Position numbers and translations under genes: made by a program | Origin: Anseranas semipalmata | Lineage: Eukaryota > Chordata > Aves > Anseriformes > Anseranatidae | Length of the DNA: 64,000 nt | Direction of reading: 5' to 3' | NCBI GenBank assembly: GCA_013399115.1 | Contig: VXAA01003307.1 | Span: forward strand, 63,091 to 127,090 | Part shown: piece after piece, positions 39,106-51,505 of the stretch | Layout of the letters: the number at the start of each line of letters is the position of its first letter | Numbering within the stretch: the stretch's first letter is position 1 | The notes under the pieces: generated by a model | Seen by the model: only the letters and a program-made list of their open reading frames with translations | Database searches by the model: none | What the model was told of the DNA's origin: nothing

Positions 39106-42100
39106 CAGCACTCCCCCGTTATATAAATATGTACACACACACACACAGAGCAACTCGCTTAAAAAAGGGTCTGTGTCTCCCAGCCTCTAATGGATAACAA
39201 GCAAAGCAAAAGAGAATTGCTCTTCACAGTGGCAGGTAAAGCCAAAAGGTGCACACTACCTGGCACAGCAATGAGGGTAAAAGCAGCAGCAGCTGGGAAA
39301 TTCTGATGACAGAAACTTGCTTTTGCAAAACCAATGAAACCCGACGAAAGCCATGGCCATGCAGTGGTGTGTGGGAGCAGGTGGTGCTGGATCTCACGGG
39401 CCTCTTCCTCCCCACCCCGAGGAAGCCCACGCTGCAATGGCTGTGGAAGTCTTGCTTTCTGACCATGACTTTGGTCCAGCAGTCGCTGTGAAATCCTCAA
39501 GTTTTCCTGGAAGCCCATGCTCGAGCGCGAGGGCTGCAGTCCTTTTCCCGAGCATCTGCTGCCATCCGGTGGCAAGCACCACAATGGCACCCACGGCCAG
39601 GAAACATCCCCGGCCCCGGCGGCAAGCCGCAGCCTGGCCAGGGCCACGGGAGCCCCGCCAGCACCCCAGCAGCCGCTCGCACCCCGCTTCACCCTCCCGG
39701 CTGGGCGAGGGAGCTTCCTGCCCCAGGCCAGTGGCACCGCGAGCGTGGCTCCGCCGGGTCCCTGCCCGTCCAGCTGGGTGCAGCAAGGCACGCCAGGGAC
39801 ATCGGCCAACCGCTTGGGTTTTCTTGTTTGCAATCTCATAAACAAAAATCAGTCAGACAAGAGCCCTGGGGGCCCAGCCAGAAGCAGCCCAGTCCCCCAT
39901 CATCCGAGAGCTCTGCGTGACTCAGAGCTCAGTCTGGCACATGCAAAAATACGCAGGGCACTGCAGCGCGCAGGAACGCTGCTCGGTGGCATGCGAGGCT
40001 GTCGATAAAAAAGGAAGCAGTCACATACCTAGACGCTCCGAGGGGACAGAGCTGAGATGCCTGAAAGTTGCTGTTCCTCAGCCAGTAAGACAAGCCAGCC
40101 ATCTGCTTAGGAGAGACACCTTATCCACTGCAAAGGCTTTGACATAAGAAGTAATAATGCAGGACGTGCGAGCCCAGATCTCCACTTCCCAAATGCCGCA
40201 GCAAGGGCTCAGCTCACCCTCTGCAGTGTCCCAGCACTTCAGAGCAAGCACTCGACTGTGCAAACAGAAGCTCTCTGTCCTAGAGATTGCACATGTAGGT
40301 AGCATACCACAAGCACTGCTCTCAATTACTCCCAATAAATCTAGCTGAATTCAACAGCATTTCTCCTACTGTATGATGCTGTAACTATCAGCTCATGATG
40401 CACCTTCAAAAAGGTGCTCGTGCTCCAGACCGTAATTCATCAGGAGCACCAGAGAAGACCAATGAAGACTGAAGCCTTACTTTACTGCCTGCTCCAGGGC
40501 CGTAGGGGCCAGATCCACACCACATAACTACAGGCACCTAATAGCAGATTGGAAGATGTAAGCAACCTCAGCAACCTATGCTCAAATCCTATCCAAAATC
40601 ATCTGACTGCAATCATGAATTCTTCTGTAGCCATTAGGATTCAAGGGTCTCAAAAGCCTATACTAAAACTAAGTTCACTTGCATCTATATTGCACAAATA
40701 TTAGAAATCCATCTGTTCAACACTCTTTTGAAAGCCTGTATCTTTCTCTCTGTTTTATACAGAGGGAAACCAAGACACAACATTCCACCACTGGGATCTG
40801 TGGCAGAACCAAGAGAACCTGCGCAGACTGGGAAAACCATCAGCCCAGGCCCTATGGAACAGATGCATCTTTCAATGGGCCATTAAGTAATTTGTCATGA
40901 ATGCCAAAACGCTGCTTGAGAGAAATAACAGCCTGGAGTTGCAGGGAGGACCAGAGTGACTGAGACCCACTGGCTGAGCAGGTTCCCTTGCCATCAGCAC
41001 CTGCCTGTGCCCATTAGCCTCTTGCTGTCAGGAACAGTATGGTGAGGTTATCTCAAACTGAAGTCCAAGCCAAAAGAAAATGAAATACCACGCATACAAA
41101 GCACCACTTGTATGGCTGCTGGCAGGAGACATACAGAATTCACACTTTGATGTCGAATATGAAATCTATGAAGACAGAGTTTTGTTTTCCACTTTCGTCT
41201 GGCACCTCTTTACCTGCTTTCCCTTTTAGCCAGCACAGGAGTGGGTATGATGGAGAATTTCAAGCTGACTTTGCCCAAGATAGTCAGCTACAAGCAGACG
41301 CTGCTTCACAGTAACACTGAGGTGACTCAGAAAATGCTGCCGTCCTTCCTGGGGACTCTATTAAACTCCCTTACTCAACCCCCAGCCCAAAGCATAAGAG
41401 ACTGCCCTAGTGCCCATGGAGGAGCACAAGGGAGTCGTGTCCCGCTTCTACCCAGCACACGTTGCCTTGTGTCCCACCATTAAGGCACCTTAGTTCCTTC
41501 CACCATTTGCACTGACAGAGTCCGAGCTGTGCCCTCCCCAAACTGCAACAAGCCTTACACAATTTCTTTTCCCTTTCCTTTACGCTCCCTATTTCTCATT
41601 CCATCTGAGGCACCTGCTTAAAAAACAAATGTGGTCCTATCACCCCAGAACAATACATTTCAAATAAGCATATAAAAGACCATTTCTTGACATGAATAAA
41701 TTGATTGGGACCATTACCTTGTAGCCGCTTCCCCCAGAAAAAGCCTCTTAAAGGCAGCCTGAGGCAGGGAAGCAACATTTACATTTAGATGAAGGTGTTT
41801 CTGTCACAGCGTCTCCCAACAGCTCCTGGCCCCAGGTATTGTCTCCAGAAGAAATTAGTAAAAACAGGGAGCTTTGCTTTAAACAACACATAAGGAAAAG
41901 GAAAGAAAATATTTCTACAGTCCCACTGCATGCATATTGTGGTCTGTAGTCACACCATCTGTAGCAAAGCAATGTCAACAGGTGAAAGGAGAGTAGTACC
42001 ATCACTTCAGGGAGAAACAGCAAGGATCTTACGTCTTGAAACTGATTTTTCCAGCACAAACTCTGTTAAAATGCCCTCCTTTAGATACACTGAACAGTTA

Positions 42101-44609
42101 GTGAGGTTTCTATCACCAGGCTAAGAACAGTCCCCTTACACACTGGCAATGGATGAGATTCAATGCTGCCGTAAACCACTGTAGTACCACCACAAATTTA
42201 CACCGTGTAGGCTTAACCTCCAGCCTTCACTCAGGTCATTACACTCTAAGTCTTCAAGACACCTGGCAAATGAAATGCATGGTACGTTGCTTCAATACTG
42301 ATAGAGTGGGAGTGCTTTGCAAATGTACCTATTTTTATGTTTTTTTCCCCCCAGTGAGCACAGATCCCACAAGGATTTTCACTGCCCTCAGCATCCATGT
42401 CCCCAACTACAGAAATCTCAGTGAACAATAACTGACCTGCATTTTTTGCTGCTGTCACTGAGAGGCTTGTTTATGCTAGAATAAATAAAACAATTTGTCT
42501 TGCTCAGCGCTACACAATAGTTAAAAGAGTAAAAGCAACAGATTCAAGTATTACCAATAAAATTATGCTTTACTGTCTTATCTATCAGAAAGGAATAAAT
42601 ATCTTGCAATCAGCTAGCTTCATTCCAGAACAGCTGTTTCCACAGTTGGAAACTGAACTACCCTAGGGAAGAAAAGAAATTATTTTCACCTCACTAATCA
42701 ATACCACCTACAGTAAGACTCAGCACAGGCCAGGCTTTAATGCAGCAGCTTGATGGATGAAGAAGGACAGGCAAAGATTACAAACCCCCTAGGTTCAGCA
42801 CATTGTCCTGTTGAGCCAAAAAAGATCAAAAGGGGCAAGAAACTGAATAAACTCAATAGTTTCAAAGTGAAGAAAAGATGAGCCACAGATTCTGAAACAG
42901 GATGTAGTTGGGATTAAGTACTGTCATCTGCATGAATCAGTACTTACAACTCAGTGCTATCCCAGGGACTGAAGTCTCTGCTTAGATTCCAAGTCTGAGG
43001 TCAACTCAGAACAAGTTTCAGCCTACACAAATGCAGACAAAGCTTCCCTTACGTGCTGAGGTAGCGGCAGACAAACCTGTCTGCTCTCCTGCCAGCGTGC
43101 CTTACCTGGAGGGTCCCTGTACGTCAGCACCAAACGTGCACGTAATGGAACGTTTAATTAAATGCTGTTTCATTTCGAGTGGTGAGACACTTCACAGTGG
43201 CCCTGTGTCAGCCCTAGCATTTTACAAACCCTTTCAGTTCTGTATCGCAAGACATTTGCACACTTCTCAAACCGTGGGAGCAGTTGCAAACATGCATCTG
43301 CTTATCCTACAAGATCAGCACTGTACTCATTTTTCTCCTCTCGAGAAGTAACATGGTGGCACTCAGAGCCGAACTAAAGATGTGCCAAGTGAGAAATGTA
43401 CTGGCACAGCAGCGCAGCGTATTATAGGGATTTGCATAAGGACTGAAGAGAAACCCTTCAAAATACCGAAGGCATAGCTCTGCAGATTGTCACAACACTT
43501 GACGCTCTCCAGCCTTCCTTCTGACATGCTCCTCAAGCTCATCACCCTTCCTGACACATCAGCTGGAAGGGGAGTATGTTACCCTTATGTTTCCACTCCC
43601 TCAGACAATGGCTAGAGGAACATCTGCAACACGAAAAGACCTCACTGGCAGATACACTGGATATCGTGCGATTTTGGGACTAGAAGATTTAGGGCTGAGT
43701 GGACCCTTTCACAGGTTAAAATAAGAGCACCTGGAGAACTCTCATATTTCAAAATGGACGCTTTGCCTGTTAAATAATTCCCTCCGTTAATCCTCTCCCC
43801 CCACTTCCAGTAAGTTGTCACAGACACTCCCTCAGTGACAAACAGAAACCTCAGCATTATGAAGTGTTGAAGCTCACTGGAGCTTCTGTGAGAAGCTGAG
43901 TAGTGTGTTCCTCTACTCCTTTGCTACTGAGCATTCTCTCGTGTTTCATAAAATACTGTTATTGATATCCATTTTATTTGCTACTGCAGAAAAAGCATTA
44001 AGCTGTGAAGAAGACTGGAGAGAAGCCAAAAGAAGGATAAAATAATGACTGTTAGACGACAATAGAACAACCCAACTTGGAGGGAGGAAAACCCCTGATG
44101 AAGTTGTGGCTGCATATTTTGAAGGCATACATTCAACCATGTTACTAGGCCATGAATACTAGATTCCTTTACTTGTAATTGCCTAGACTTTGTAATTAGG
44201 GTTCATTCAAACAAGCTGTAACGACAGAAAAAAATTTCCATCTCACAGATCCGATTAATAGTCTGTTCCAGGAAAACCAAGTCCCCAGGCAAAGTGAAAT
44301 GCAGCTCCACTGACATCGCGCACAGCTATTTTCCAAGGCCAGTGCATCAATTTACTCCGCAATTTCTCTCCCATACACATGTTCCTCGGTGCAGGAAACT
44401 CAGCCTTGGAGCTATAGCAAGGGACAAGAGTGTTTATAAGCTAAGCGAGTTCTTTGCAGAGCCTGGTTCCTTCTGGTGACATTGCCACAGGTAAGAACGT
44501 TGGACAAATGTTTAAAGAGCTAGCAAATAATGAGATAAAACTGCAATACAGGATTCAGAAGCTGGAAAGACCCCAAAAGTAATTCAGAGTATAAGAGTGG
44601 AAACAAGAA

Positions 44610-44637
44610 CCCCCCCCCCCTGTTTTTTTTATTCTTN
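44610..44637. repeat. C11/T8 homopolymers next to a single N
   Basis: Eleven C, then TG and eight T, with one undetermined base at 44637. Sequencing through this point was evidently difficult. Confidence 0.9.
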
Positions 44638-45479
44638 AAACTACTTCATTAATATTCATAATCAGTAAAGCTATATATGCTTACATACCATGTTTACTGG
44701 GAGGACTCATTTCTCTCATTTGCAAGACCCAAGTAAGACACGTCTATGCTGTGCCTGCAACCTGCTTTTGCATTGACATTCACTGGTGCATGTCAGGTAC
44801 CACGGGTGACTGACTATTCTTAAGAAACAGTTTTGCAAAATGTCTGAGAGTTTATACAGAGAAGGTTTTTTTGCCAGATTTCTCACTTGCTCTTTCTTTA
44901 GGGAGAGGAGTGGAAAGAGGATCATAATTAGGAACAGGGCAGGGAAACATTCTTTACATGTATAGCAATAGCTGATTTTGAAGGGCAAAGTTACTACTTC
45001 TACAGAGATGAGCATTTGCAAAGAACAAAAAATAGCCCAGGTAAGCTGTCCACTTGGGAGTTGTGGTTTGCATTACGTTGTTTTTATCTGTTGCTCCAGT
45101 TTGTTTTTGCAAAGTCAACACCATTAAGAAAAATCAGGCTTATTTATCTTGCATTAAAGGACAAAACAACAGAAGAGTCGTTTGCAAAGAATGACTTGCA
45201 CATGCAAGGCACCCCAAAGGCTCTTTCCCCCAACATGAGACACCCAGAGTCTTTCTGATACACTTAAGTAAGAAACTACCCAGTAAAAAGACCCAAAACA
45301 AACACCAGCAAGGCTCTCTCAAGCTTACCTGTCACATGTGGCGAGCAAAGCAGGAGAAACATCCGAGGCGGTCGATGCAGGTGACTGGGACATCTGGAGG
45401 AGTGCCTGTCACAGCAACACGGACCGAACTGAGTGTACAGAACAAGCCAAGGGATTGCAAGGGTCTCAGCTACCTCAGG

Positions 45480-45665
45480 GAAAAGTGGACACTGCCTGGG
45501 GGTCCTCAGCTCCTTTGGGCCTGAGGGACACTGCCAGGGGAGGCCTGAGGGGACCCAGCTCCTTTGGGGCCTGAGGGACACTGCTGGGAGGGGGGTGAGG
45601 GGGCACACAGGGGTACCTGGCTCCTCTGGGGCCTAGGGATACCACCAGCAGGGCCGCAGGGCACC
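45480..45665. repeat. Degenerate tandem repeat (about 50-60 base unit)
   Basis: The phrase TCCTTTGGGGCCTGAGGGAC ACTGC recurs at 45511, 45560 and, more diverged, 45622. Partial ACACTGCCTGGGGG and TCCTCAGC pieces come before the first unit. Spacing between copies is 49 and 62 bases, so the units differ by indels. G-rich. It leaves frames on both strands that are not genes. Confidence 0.75.
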
Positions 45666-48434
45666 ATTTTCCCCTCAGGTTTGTGCTTCCCTCCCCAGGC
45701 AGACAGCCCCAGCCACCCTCAGGAAGGAGACTGGGCCCCGAGGCTCCCTCCACCACCTTTCTGTCGCCCTTTTCCCCCCTGCAGCAGAGCACTGCTCCTA
45801 CCTGCGCACCGCTGCGCTGAGGGACTCCCAGCTTCCCGCCGGAACCTTCCGGGCCCTCAGAGCAGGGCCGCGCCAGGTGGGGTTCGTCAGCTCCTCGGGC
45901 AGGCACTGCCCCCACCCCAGCTGTGAGGCAGCGCCCTGCTGGGCACCGCCCTGTGAGGAAAAATCCCCTCAGCGTCGCCCCCCAGCGCCGGAGCGCCCTG
46001 CCTGGCTTAGCTACGGCTCCCAGAGCACCAGTTTCATCCCTCCCGTGCTACACCCCAAGCTGGACCTGCGGGGACAAAGAGTTTTAGGGCCCAGGCAAAA
46101 ATCCTTCTAGGTGCCGGGCTAGGAAGAACAAATTCGGTTTAATATTTGGGCATAAACCAGGCTTAGTCTCAGGCCTCGAGAGGAGACAGGCAAATAAGCT
46201 CCATGCTCTACCACCGAGCAGGACGCACCACAGGACGGGCGAATGTGCCTGCTGCCCTTCCCTAGGCATGGGGGACATTCCCTTCTCAGCCATGTTGATG
46301 ACCCTCAACCTTTCCAAAGATTTGATGCATTCATTTCCTCCATCATCAAAAGAAAAGGAAAACTGAGCACTTAAATCACTTGCCTGGAGTGCAGATTTTG
46401 CTGTTCACCAGAGTAATTACAGCAAACCAAATATTTAATAGTGCATACATGTGTAAAAAACTGTTTTGGTTTCCCTCCTTGTTCTCCTTCCCACCGCTTG
46501 CTACTACTGCATAAAAGAAATTCACTTTAACATCTTCAGGGACCAAACCCCATGCACAGAAGCTTCTACAAAGAACAGAAATCTCACACCAGGCAACACA
46601 AGCTACCTTTTATCCGTGTTCAAAGAACAGAACAATCAAATTCCCAAACAAAACACCAGGCTTCACCTTTTCTCCTCGTACCTAAATGAAAGTATGCTGT
46701 AAAAAGCTATCCATGGCCTAGACAGGACTGAAACCCTGCCACCCATGTTACTTTTTACAGCTGACATGACATTAGAATGAAGTCTGGTAATGTACCTGTA
46801 ACACAGCCATGTGATAGATGGCTCTCCAGCCTTCAGCCTTGTAACGCCAAGGCATCATTAACACAAGACCAACACTGCAATAGGAATTATATCGTTCAAT
46901 TTATGCAGTAATAAAAATCCTCTTTGGCCTTGTCCCTGTAGGGTTCAACATTTTAAGTCTGGAAACTCAACAAGCTGTAGCAACAGAGGGCAGCCTCAGC
47001 CCATTCAAGTTCTATGTTAAGTATAAGGAATTAAAAAAAGAAATAAATAAAATATGTCAAAATAAATACCATAGCACATGTTCAAGCCAGGCTCAGAAAA
47101 AGCACTTTCAGAAGCTATTTCCAGTAGACAGAAATGACCTTCCCCTTACAAAATGCCACAGGGTATAAATAGAGCAGACTCTTCAAATATGCAGCTCCAA
47201 ACTCCTTTGCAATTTGCCTGCAACTGCTCCGTCTGCTTCAAGCACACTCAAACAACAGGGCGCTCTTTTCTTACCACACTGAGAGTACTCATTAGCTTGA
47301 ACTGGAGTCAGCATACCTCACTATTTCTGAAAAATCATTTATCAAACACAAAGGAGAACCAGATCCAGAATGCAGCCTTACTGTCTCCCCTTTGACCAAA
47401 CATTTATTCTGTAAAGATACTCACCACCTCTCTCTGCAGCAGCACACCGTTTTCCTAAGCTTTGGAGACACTGATTATCACGAACTGCAAATATGGAACA
47501 CCCAAACAGCTAGCTCATACAAACACATTATAATCCTTGATAGACAGAGGGCACAGAGCCATTACAAATGTACACAAACATATAAGTGTATGCGATTTGA
47601 AAGCAAATTTTAGCTTTTCAGCAGGCGATGAATAGACAATGAGTTATTGTGCACCCTCCGCTCCACAATTATCATCGCTTTGGAATGCATCTCTCACCAG
47701 CCCCATATCAGTCATGTGCAAGACGACTTTACTGGCACGAAGTAACACCTCTCAGAAAATAAGAGGCATGAAAAAACTCAGCTACTGGGGTATATATAGC
47801 TTACTATTATTTTAATTTGAAGGTTACCCCTCATGAGTCATCAGGACTGATTTTCCTTTGCATATTTTCCAATACCTTTGGTTTATAAGCAAAATTAAAG
47901 AGAGATGACAGCATGCACTCTTTTCTACTCTGTTGAAACAAGAGTAGAATTGAGGGAATTGTGTTATTTTTCTACTCTTCATTGGTTGATGCAGTGAGAG
48001 CTTCTCCACACACTTCATTTCAACTACTTGTTTGTGCTCAAACAGATCAGTGGCTACAATATATTACCATTGTACACAGAAAAACCCTGAAGTCATGACA
48101 ACCAAAATATCCTTATACATTCATTCTTTTCAATTTGACTTCTCAACTTATGGGGAAAAAAATGCTGAAGTTGCACAGTATGACCCTAGAGCACAAATGA
48201 GCCTCGGGTAGGCAAAATATACTCCAGAGCTGGACATGATGTTGGTGTTCTGTGTACTGTACATTAAAAATGAAATAACCTCAAAGAAGGCAAAGGTAAA
48301 GCCAAGAAAGAGACAAGACAAGCTTTGAAACCGAAGATGGCCATTCCGGCGTCCCGTACTACCCCAGACGAAAATACTCTTTTCCCACTAACAACAATCA
48401 ACAGACACATTTCGCTTGCAGGCAAAACCTGGCT
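45666..48434. other. Non-coding DNA between RERE 3' end and the tandem repeat
   Basis: A GC- and CpG-richer part (45780-46030) is followed by AT-rich DNA. It includes a CTCF-like word (46979-46996). No coding region recognised. Confidence 0.6.
46979..46996 (+). promoter_or_regulatory. CTCF-like motif
   Basis: The sequence TAGCAACAGAGGGCAGCC keeps the AGAGGGCAG core of the CTCF consensus (CCACCAGAGGGCGC type) with mismatches upstream. It lies about 1.5 kb below the probable RERE 3' end. Single motif by eye, low confidence. Confidence 0.25.
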
Positions 48435-48452
48435 GCTGTAGTGTAGCTTGGT

Positions 48453-48458
48453 TTTATT
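48453..48458 (-). terminator. RERE: Candidate distal poly(A) signal of RERE
   Basis: AATAAA on the minus strand. A GU-rich stretch (TGTGTCTGTTGATTGTTG, within 48384-48409) follows 44-69 bases downstream. That spacing is on the long side but compatible with cleavage near 48430-48440. It is the only hexamer between 48400 and 51500 with such a downstream element that I could find. Confidence 0.5.
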
Positions 48459-49879
48459 TATGTCCACAAATATTTCAAAAAAATTACAAAATACTCAAAT
48501 GGAGAGAACACAGAAGTCACGATTTCTGGGTTTCTACTCTGTTTACACTGTGTTATCCCATGGCAAACTACTCATATATACATTAAGCTTCAAGATATAT
48601 ATAAATGTAGCAGTCAGAATGTACACTCTGCTTTAACGGTGCAGTGAAACAAGCTCAACCATGACGACATAGAACAAGAGAGACGTTTCAAAAACACTAA
48701 AGCAAAATTAAAAAATAAACTTTTTAAACTGAGAAAAAATAAGAGAGATTTCTTAAAGAAAACCAAAAGGTCTGGGTTGTTTTAACAGGGCATCGAACAG
48801 CAAGATGGCTTCAAAAACCACTGCAAGTAAAGTTGTAGTTAATCACAGGTCTAAAATGGAAGAATTTCAGTGCTTATTTGCTGAATGATGTGAACAAAAA
48901 TTCCCCAAAATATCAGAATGCTTATCTTGAAAAAAAAATAAATTAGATCAATGAATAGCTTTTGAACTTCATTTGGAAAAAAAAAAGTACAGAGGAAGAG
49001 AGAGGACTATAGGAGGGAATTAGCATCTTTTTCTTAAGAATAACTATAGCTAAAAATAACAGCAGAAGAGAAGAGTCAGAAGAAATGGCTGAATGCCCCC
49101 AAACTCCCAAATTCCACATAGTGAAAACAGGGAGGGGAGAATTAACTGAAATATGCCTAATCGGACCTTTAAAATCAACCAAGGCGCACTCTCTCCTGAG
49201 CAGGCCCATCTTACTAGCTGCTCCCCTTAGCAAAAGTTAAAAATGTTACTCAGAAGAAAACTAGTAACTAATTCACCTGATCACTGCAGACACCAACTTG
49301 AAGGCATTGACTGAAGAAAACTTTACCATCCTTGGTTCTAGACTGACCTCATGGTTTCCAAATGTCAGAAATACTAGCTGTTCCTCCTAACTCCTTCACA
49401 GAGTTCACGCACAGCAGCTGGAACTGATTAAATGCTACTGCAGTTCCTTACCATTGAGAAATCTGGAATGGAGGACAGAAAACAAAGGTCAGCATCAAGT
49501 GAAATAATCCTCTCTCTCTCCCATATACTCTTGATTTCAATGCGCTTAGAATACCCTGATGCAAGGTTTTAATTTGCAAACTGATGTTACTGTAATGCCT
49601 AACAATAACCTTTGGGCACTAACACCAACTCTGGTTTGAGACCCATTCAGTGGACAAAGCACTGTGTATGCCATGCCTTCCATTAGAATGTATGATTAAC
49701 TACAATTTTATCAAACATGGCTCAGTACAGTCCTATGACACAACCATCACATTTAACAGTCTACAACAGCAGAGATAGAGTGCTCATGAGTTGAGAGAGG
49801 GAATGGGGGAAGTTATGCACCAGCAGAAAACATGGCCAGCAGATTCAGATGTCCATTGGTTGCATCACCCTCTGCTCTG

Positions 49880-49976
49880 GCAAAAAAAAAAAAAACACAA
49901 CCAAACAAACAAATAAAAAAAACCATGGCAAAACAGTAAAAAAAAAGAAAATAAAGAAACCAAAAAAACAAAAAAC
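49880..49976. repeat. A-rich low-complexity block inside RERE 3'UTR
   Basis: Plus-strand A-runs separated by C or G (caaaca, taaaaaa, gaaaataaag), giving a U-rich block in the RERE transcript. It may be a decayed retroposon tail, but no body can be recognised. Confidence 0.7.
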
Positions 49977-50646
49977 TTTCTGCCTAGACAGTAAGCAGAG
50001 CTGTCTCCAAAATAATGCTCACTGGCCTTCTGTGTACTCCCCTCCTTTTACCATCCACATGGGAACTAGCCAACAGGAGTTATTCTGTATGGACCTGTTG
50101 TGTTGGGAGTCAGTAAATGTTACTGTCTATATTTTTGATTAATCTCAAAGCAGTAAGTTCCTGAGATACAGAACACTGGCGGCAGTTAAAAAAGTTTTTG
50201 CTTACAAAAAACAAAATTAAAACAGTCAAAGAGAAATGCAGACTGGTCTTTGCAAAACAACTTTAAGAACACTAACTGAGTTGCCTAGTCCTCTTTTCTT
50301 AAGAACGTATCAAACACAAGAGGCCAGAAAGAGCAAATCCTCCAAAAATATGCACATGCGTACAAAATTCTGGCTGTACTAGTTTGTGCCATGGAGCATT
50401 TTTAAAAAGAGATTTTAGAACAGGTTATTTCTTTGAACTTTTGCTTATCCTATAAGGGATAGTCTAAAACCAATGTACTTAGATTAAGTTTCAAAAGGTA
50501 ATAGGAAAGACGTGTATTATGGCCACACTGAAGATTAACCCTTGAAGCAGGCATCAAAAGGGTAAGCTAGTTCCAAGGGACACCTGTACTGCTGAGAAAC
50601 CCAACTCAACAGAAATCATCTGCAGAACAGAGAGATGTAACACTAA

Positions 50647-50647
<1 letters not shown>

Positions 50648-50677
<30 letters not shown>
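50648..50677. repeat. Homopolymer A30 (U30 in RERE 3'UTR)
   Basis: Thirty consecutive A on the plus strand. In the RERE transcript this is a U30 run. No SINE or LINE body is recognisable beside it. Length is likely variable between individuals and unreliable in assembly. Confidence 0.9.
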
Positions 50678-50678
<1 letters not shown>

Positions 50679-51492
50679 AAGAACAGAAACAGTCATTTGC
50701 AACATTATCCCTGCAACTCCCTTTAATGCTTATTGTTGATAACAAACCAAATTTCAAGCTTTTACCCATTTGAAATTATTGATACCCATCATTCCCTTTA
50801 ATTAAAGGGATAACTATATATATTTTTTTTTATTAAAAAATCAACTCTGTATTCTGTCAATACCAGGTAGGAATTCACAACTTGTGATGTTACTGAAAAT
50901 CAAGATAAATGTTTCTGGAGTTTTGTTTTGTTTTGTTTCTCCCCTCTACCCAAAAAAGTTATTTACAGACTTAAAAAGCCATGCTGCAGAACTGAGCTCT
51001 CTTTAAAATTATGAAGATTTCCTACAATGTATTAAAATAAAAGTAATTTTTATTATTATAGCACTTGGATTCAGAGCTTGTTATGTCACCTACTTGCAAT
51101 CCTTGTTTTTTTTAAAATAGCTATAGATGCATTGAGTGTCTCTTCACGCACAGTGACTTGTGTTGTGAACCTGATTCTAGCACCTACTCAAAACAAACTA
51201 GTAAGAAAAAAAAAAACAAGATTGCAGGAAGTTCTCTGAATATTCCACACAGTCCTGTATTTTCAATAGGCTTCTGAATACGTTGTCATGCAGGGAGACC
51301 CACACCAGTCTTGAGAAATCTTCTCTACAAATGAATGCTATGCTGATAAGTCTCTACTTGTTGGGTGGTTGTTTCTGTTTTAAATATATAAAGAAATCTT
51401 TATAAGATATTCTTTTCCTTTTGTAGCTCTTATTGTATGTAAAAATGTTCCACTCCTTCCCAAGGACTGGGGTTTCCATAGCCAGCATTACA

Positions 51493-51501
51493 AATAAATA
51501 A
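51493..51501 (-). promoter_or_regulatory. AU-rich element (UUAUUUAUU) after the RERE stop
   Basis: Minus-strand TTATTTATT begins five bases after the stop codon, in a context TAATAAATTATTTATTTG. It matches the nonamer of class II AU-rich elements that control mRNA decay. Function is inferred from the motif only. Confidence 0.4.
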
Positions 51502-51505
51502 TTTA

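Larger units (their letters stand above)
37501..45470. other. Non-coding DNA, no gene recognised
   Basis: Contains a CA microsatellite (39131-39147), a SINE relic (39011-39105), a CpG-richer patch (39500-39800) and a C11 run followed by a single N (44610-44637). A frame of 189 codons (37654-38223, plus) has no recognisable domain. Confidence 0.6.
48435..51505 (-). other. RERE: RERE 3' untranslated region (probable extent)
   Basis: About 3.1 kb downstream of the stop, AT-rich and without coding signal. The extent is inferred from the best poly(A) signal candidate (AATAAA on the minus strand at 48453-48458). Human RERE also has a 3'UTR of a few kilobases (recalled). It holds an AU-rich element just after the stop, a Pumilio-like TGTAAATA (50960-50967), an 18-base palindrome (50793-50810), a 30-base U run (plus-strand A at 50648-50677) and a U-rich block (49880-49976). 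Other AATAAA hexamers at 51049-51054 and 50829-50834 could give shorter forms, but they lack a clear GU-rich element after them. Confidence 0.6.

Noticed and set aside
40760..40840. Possible MIR relic (ACAGAGGGAAACCAAGACAC)
   Set aside because: A single short match without the adjoining core segments.
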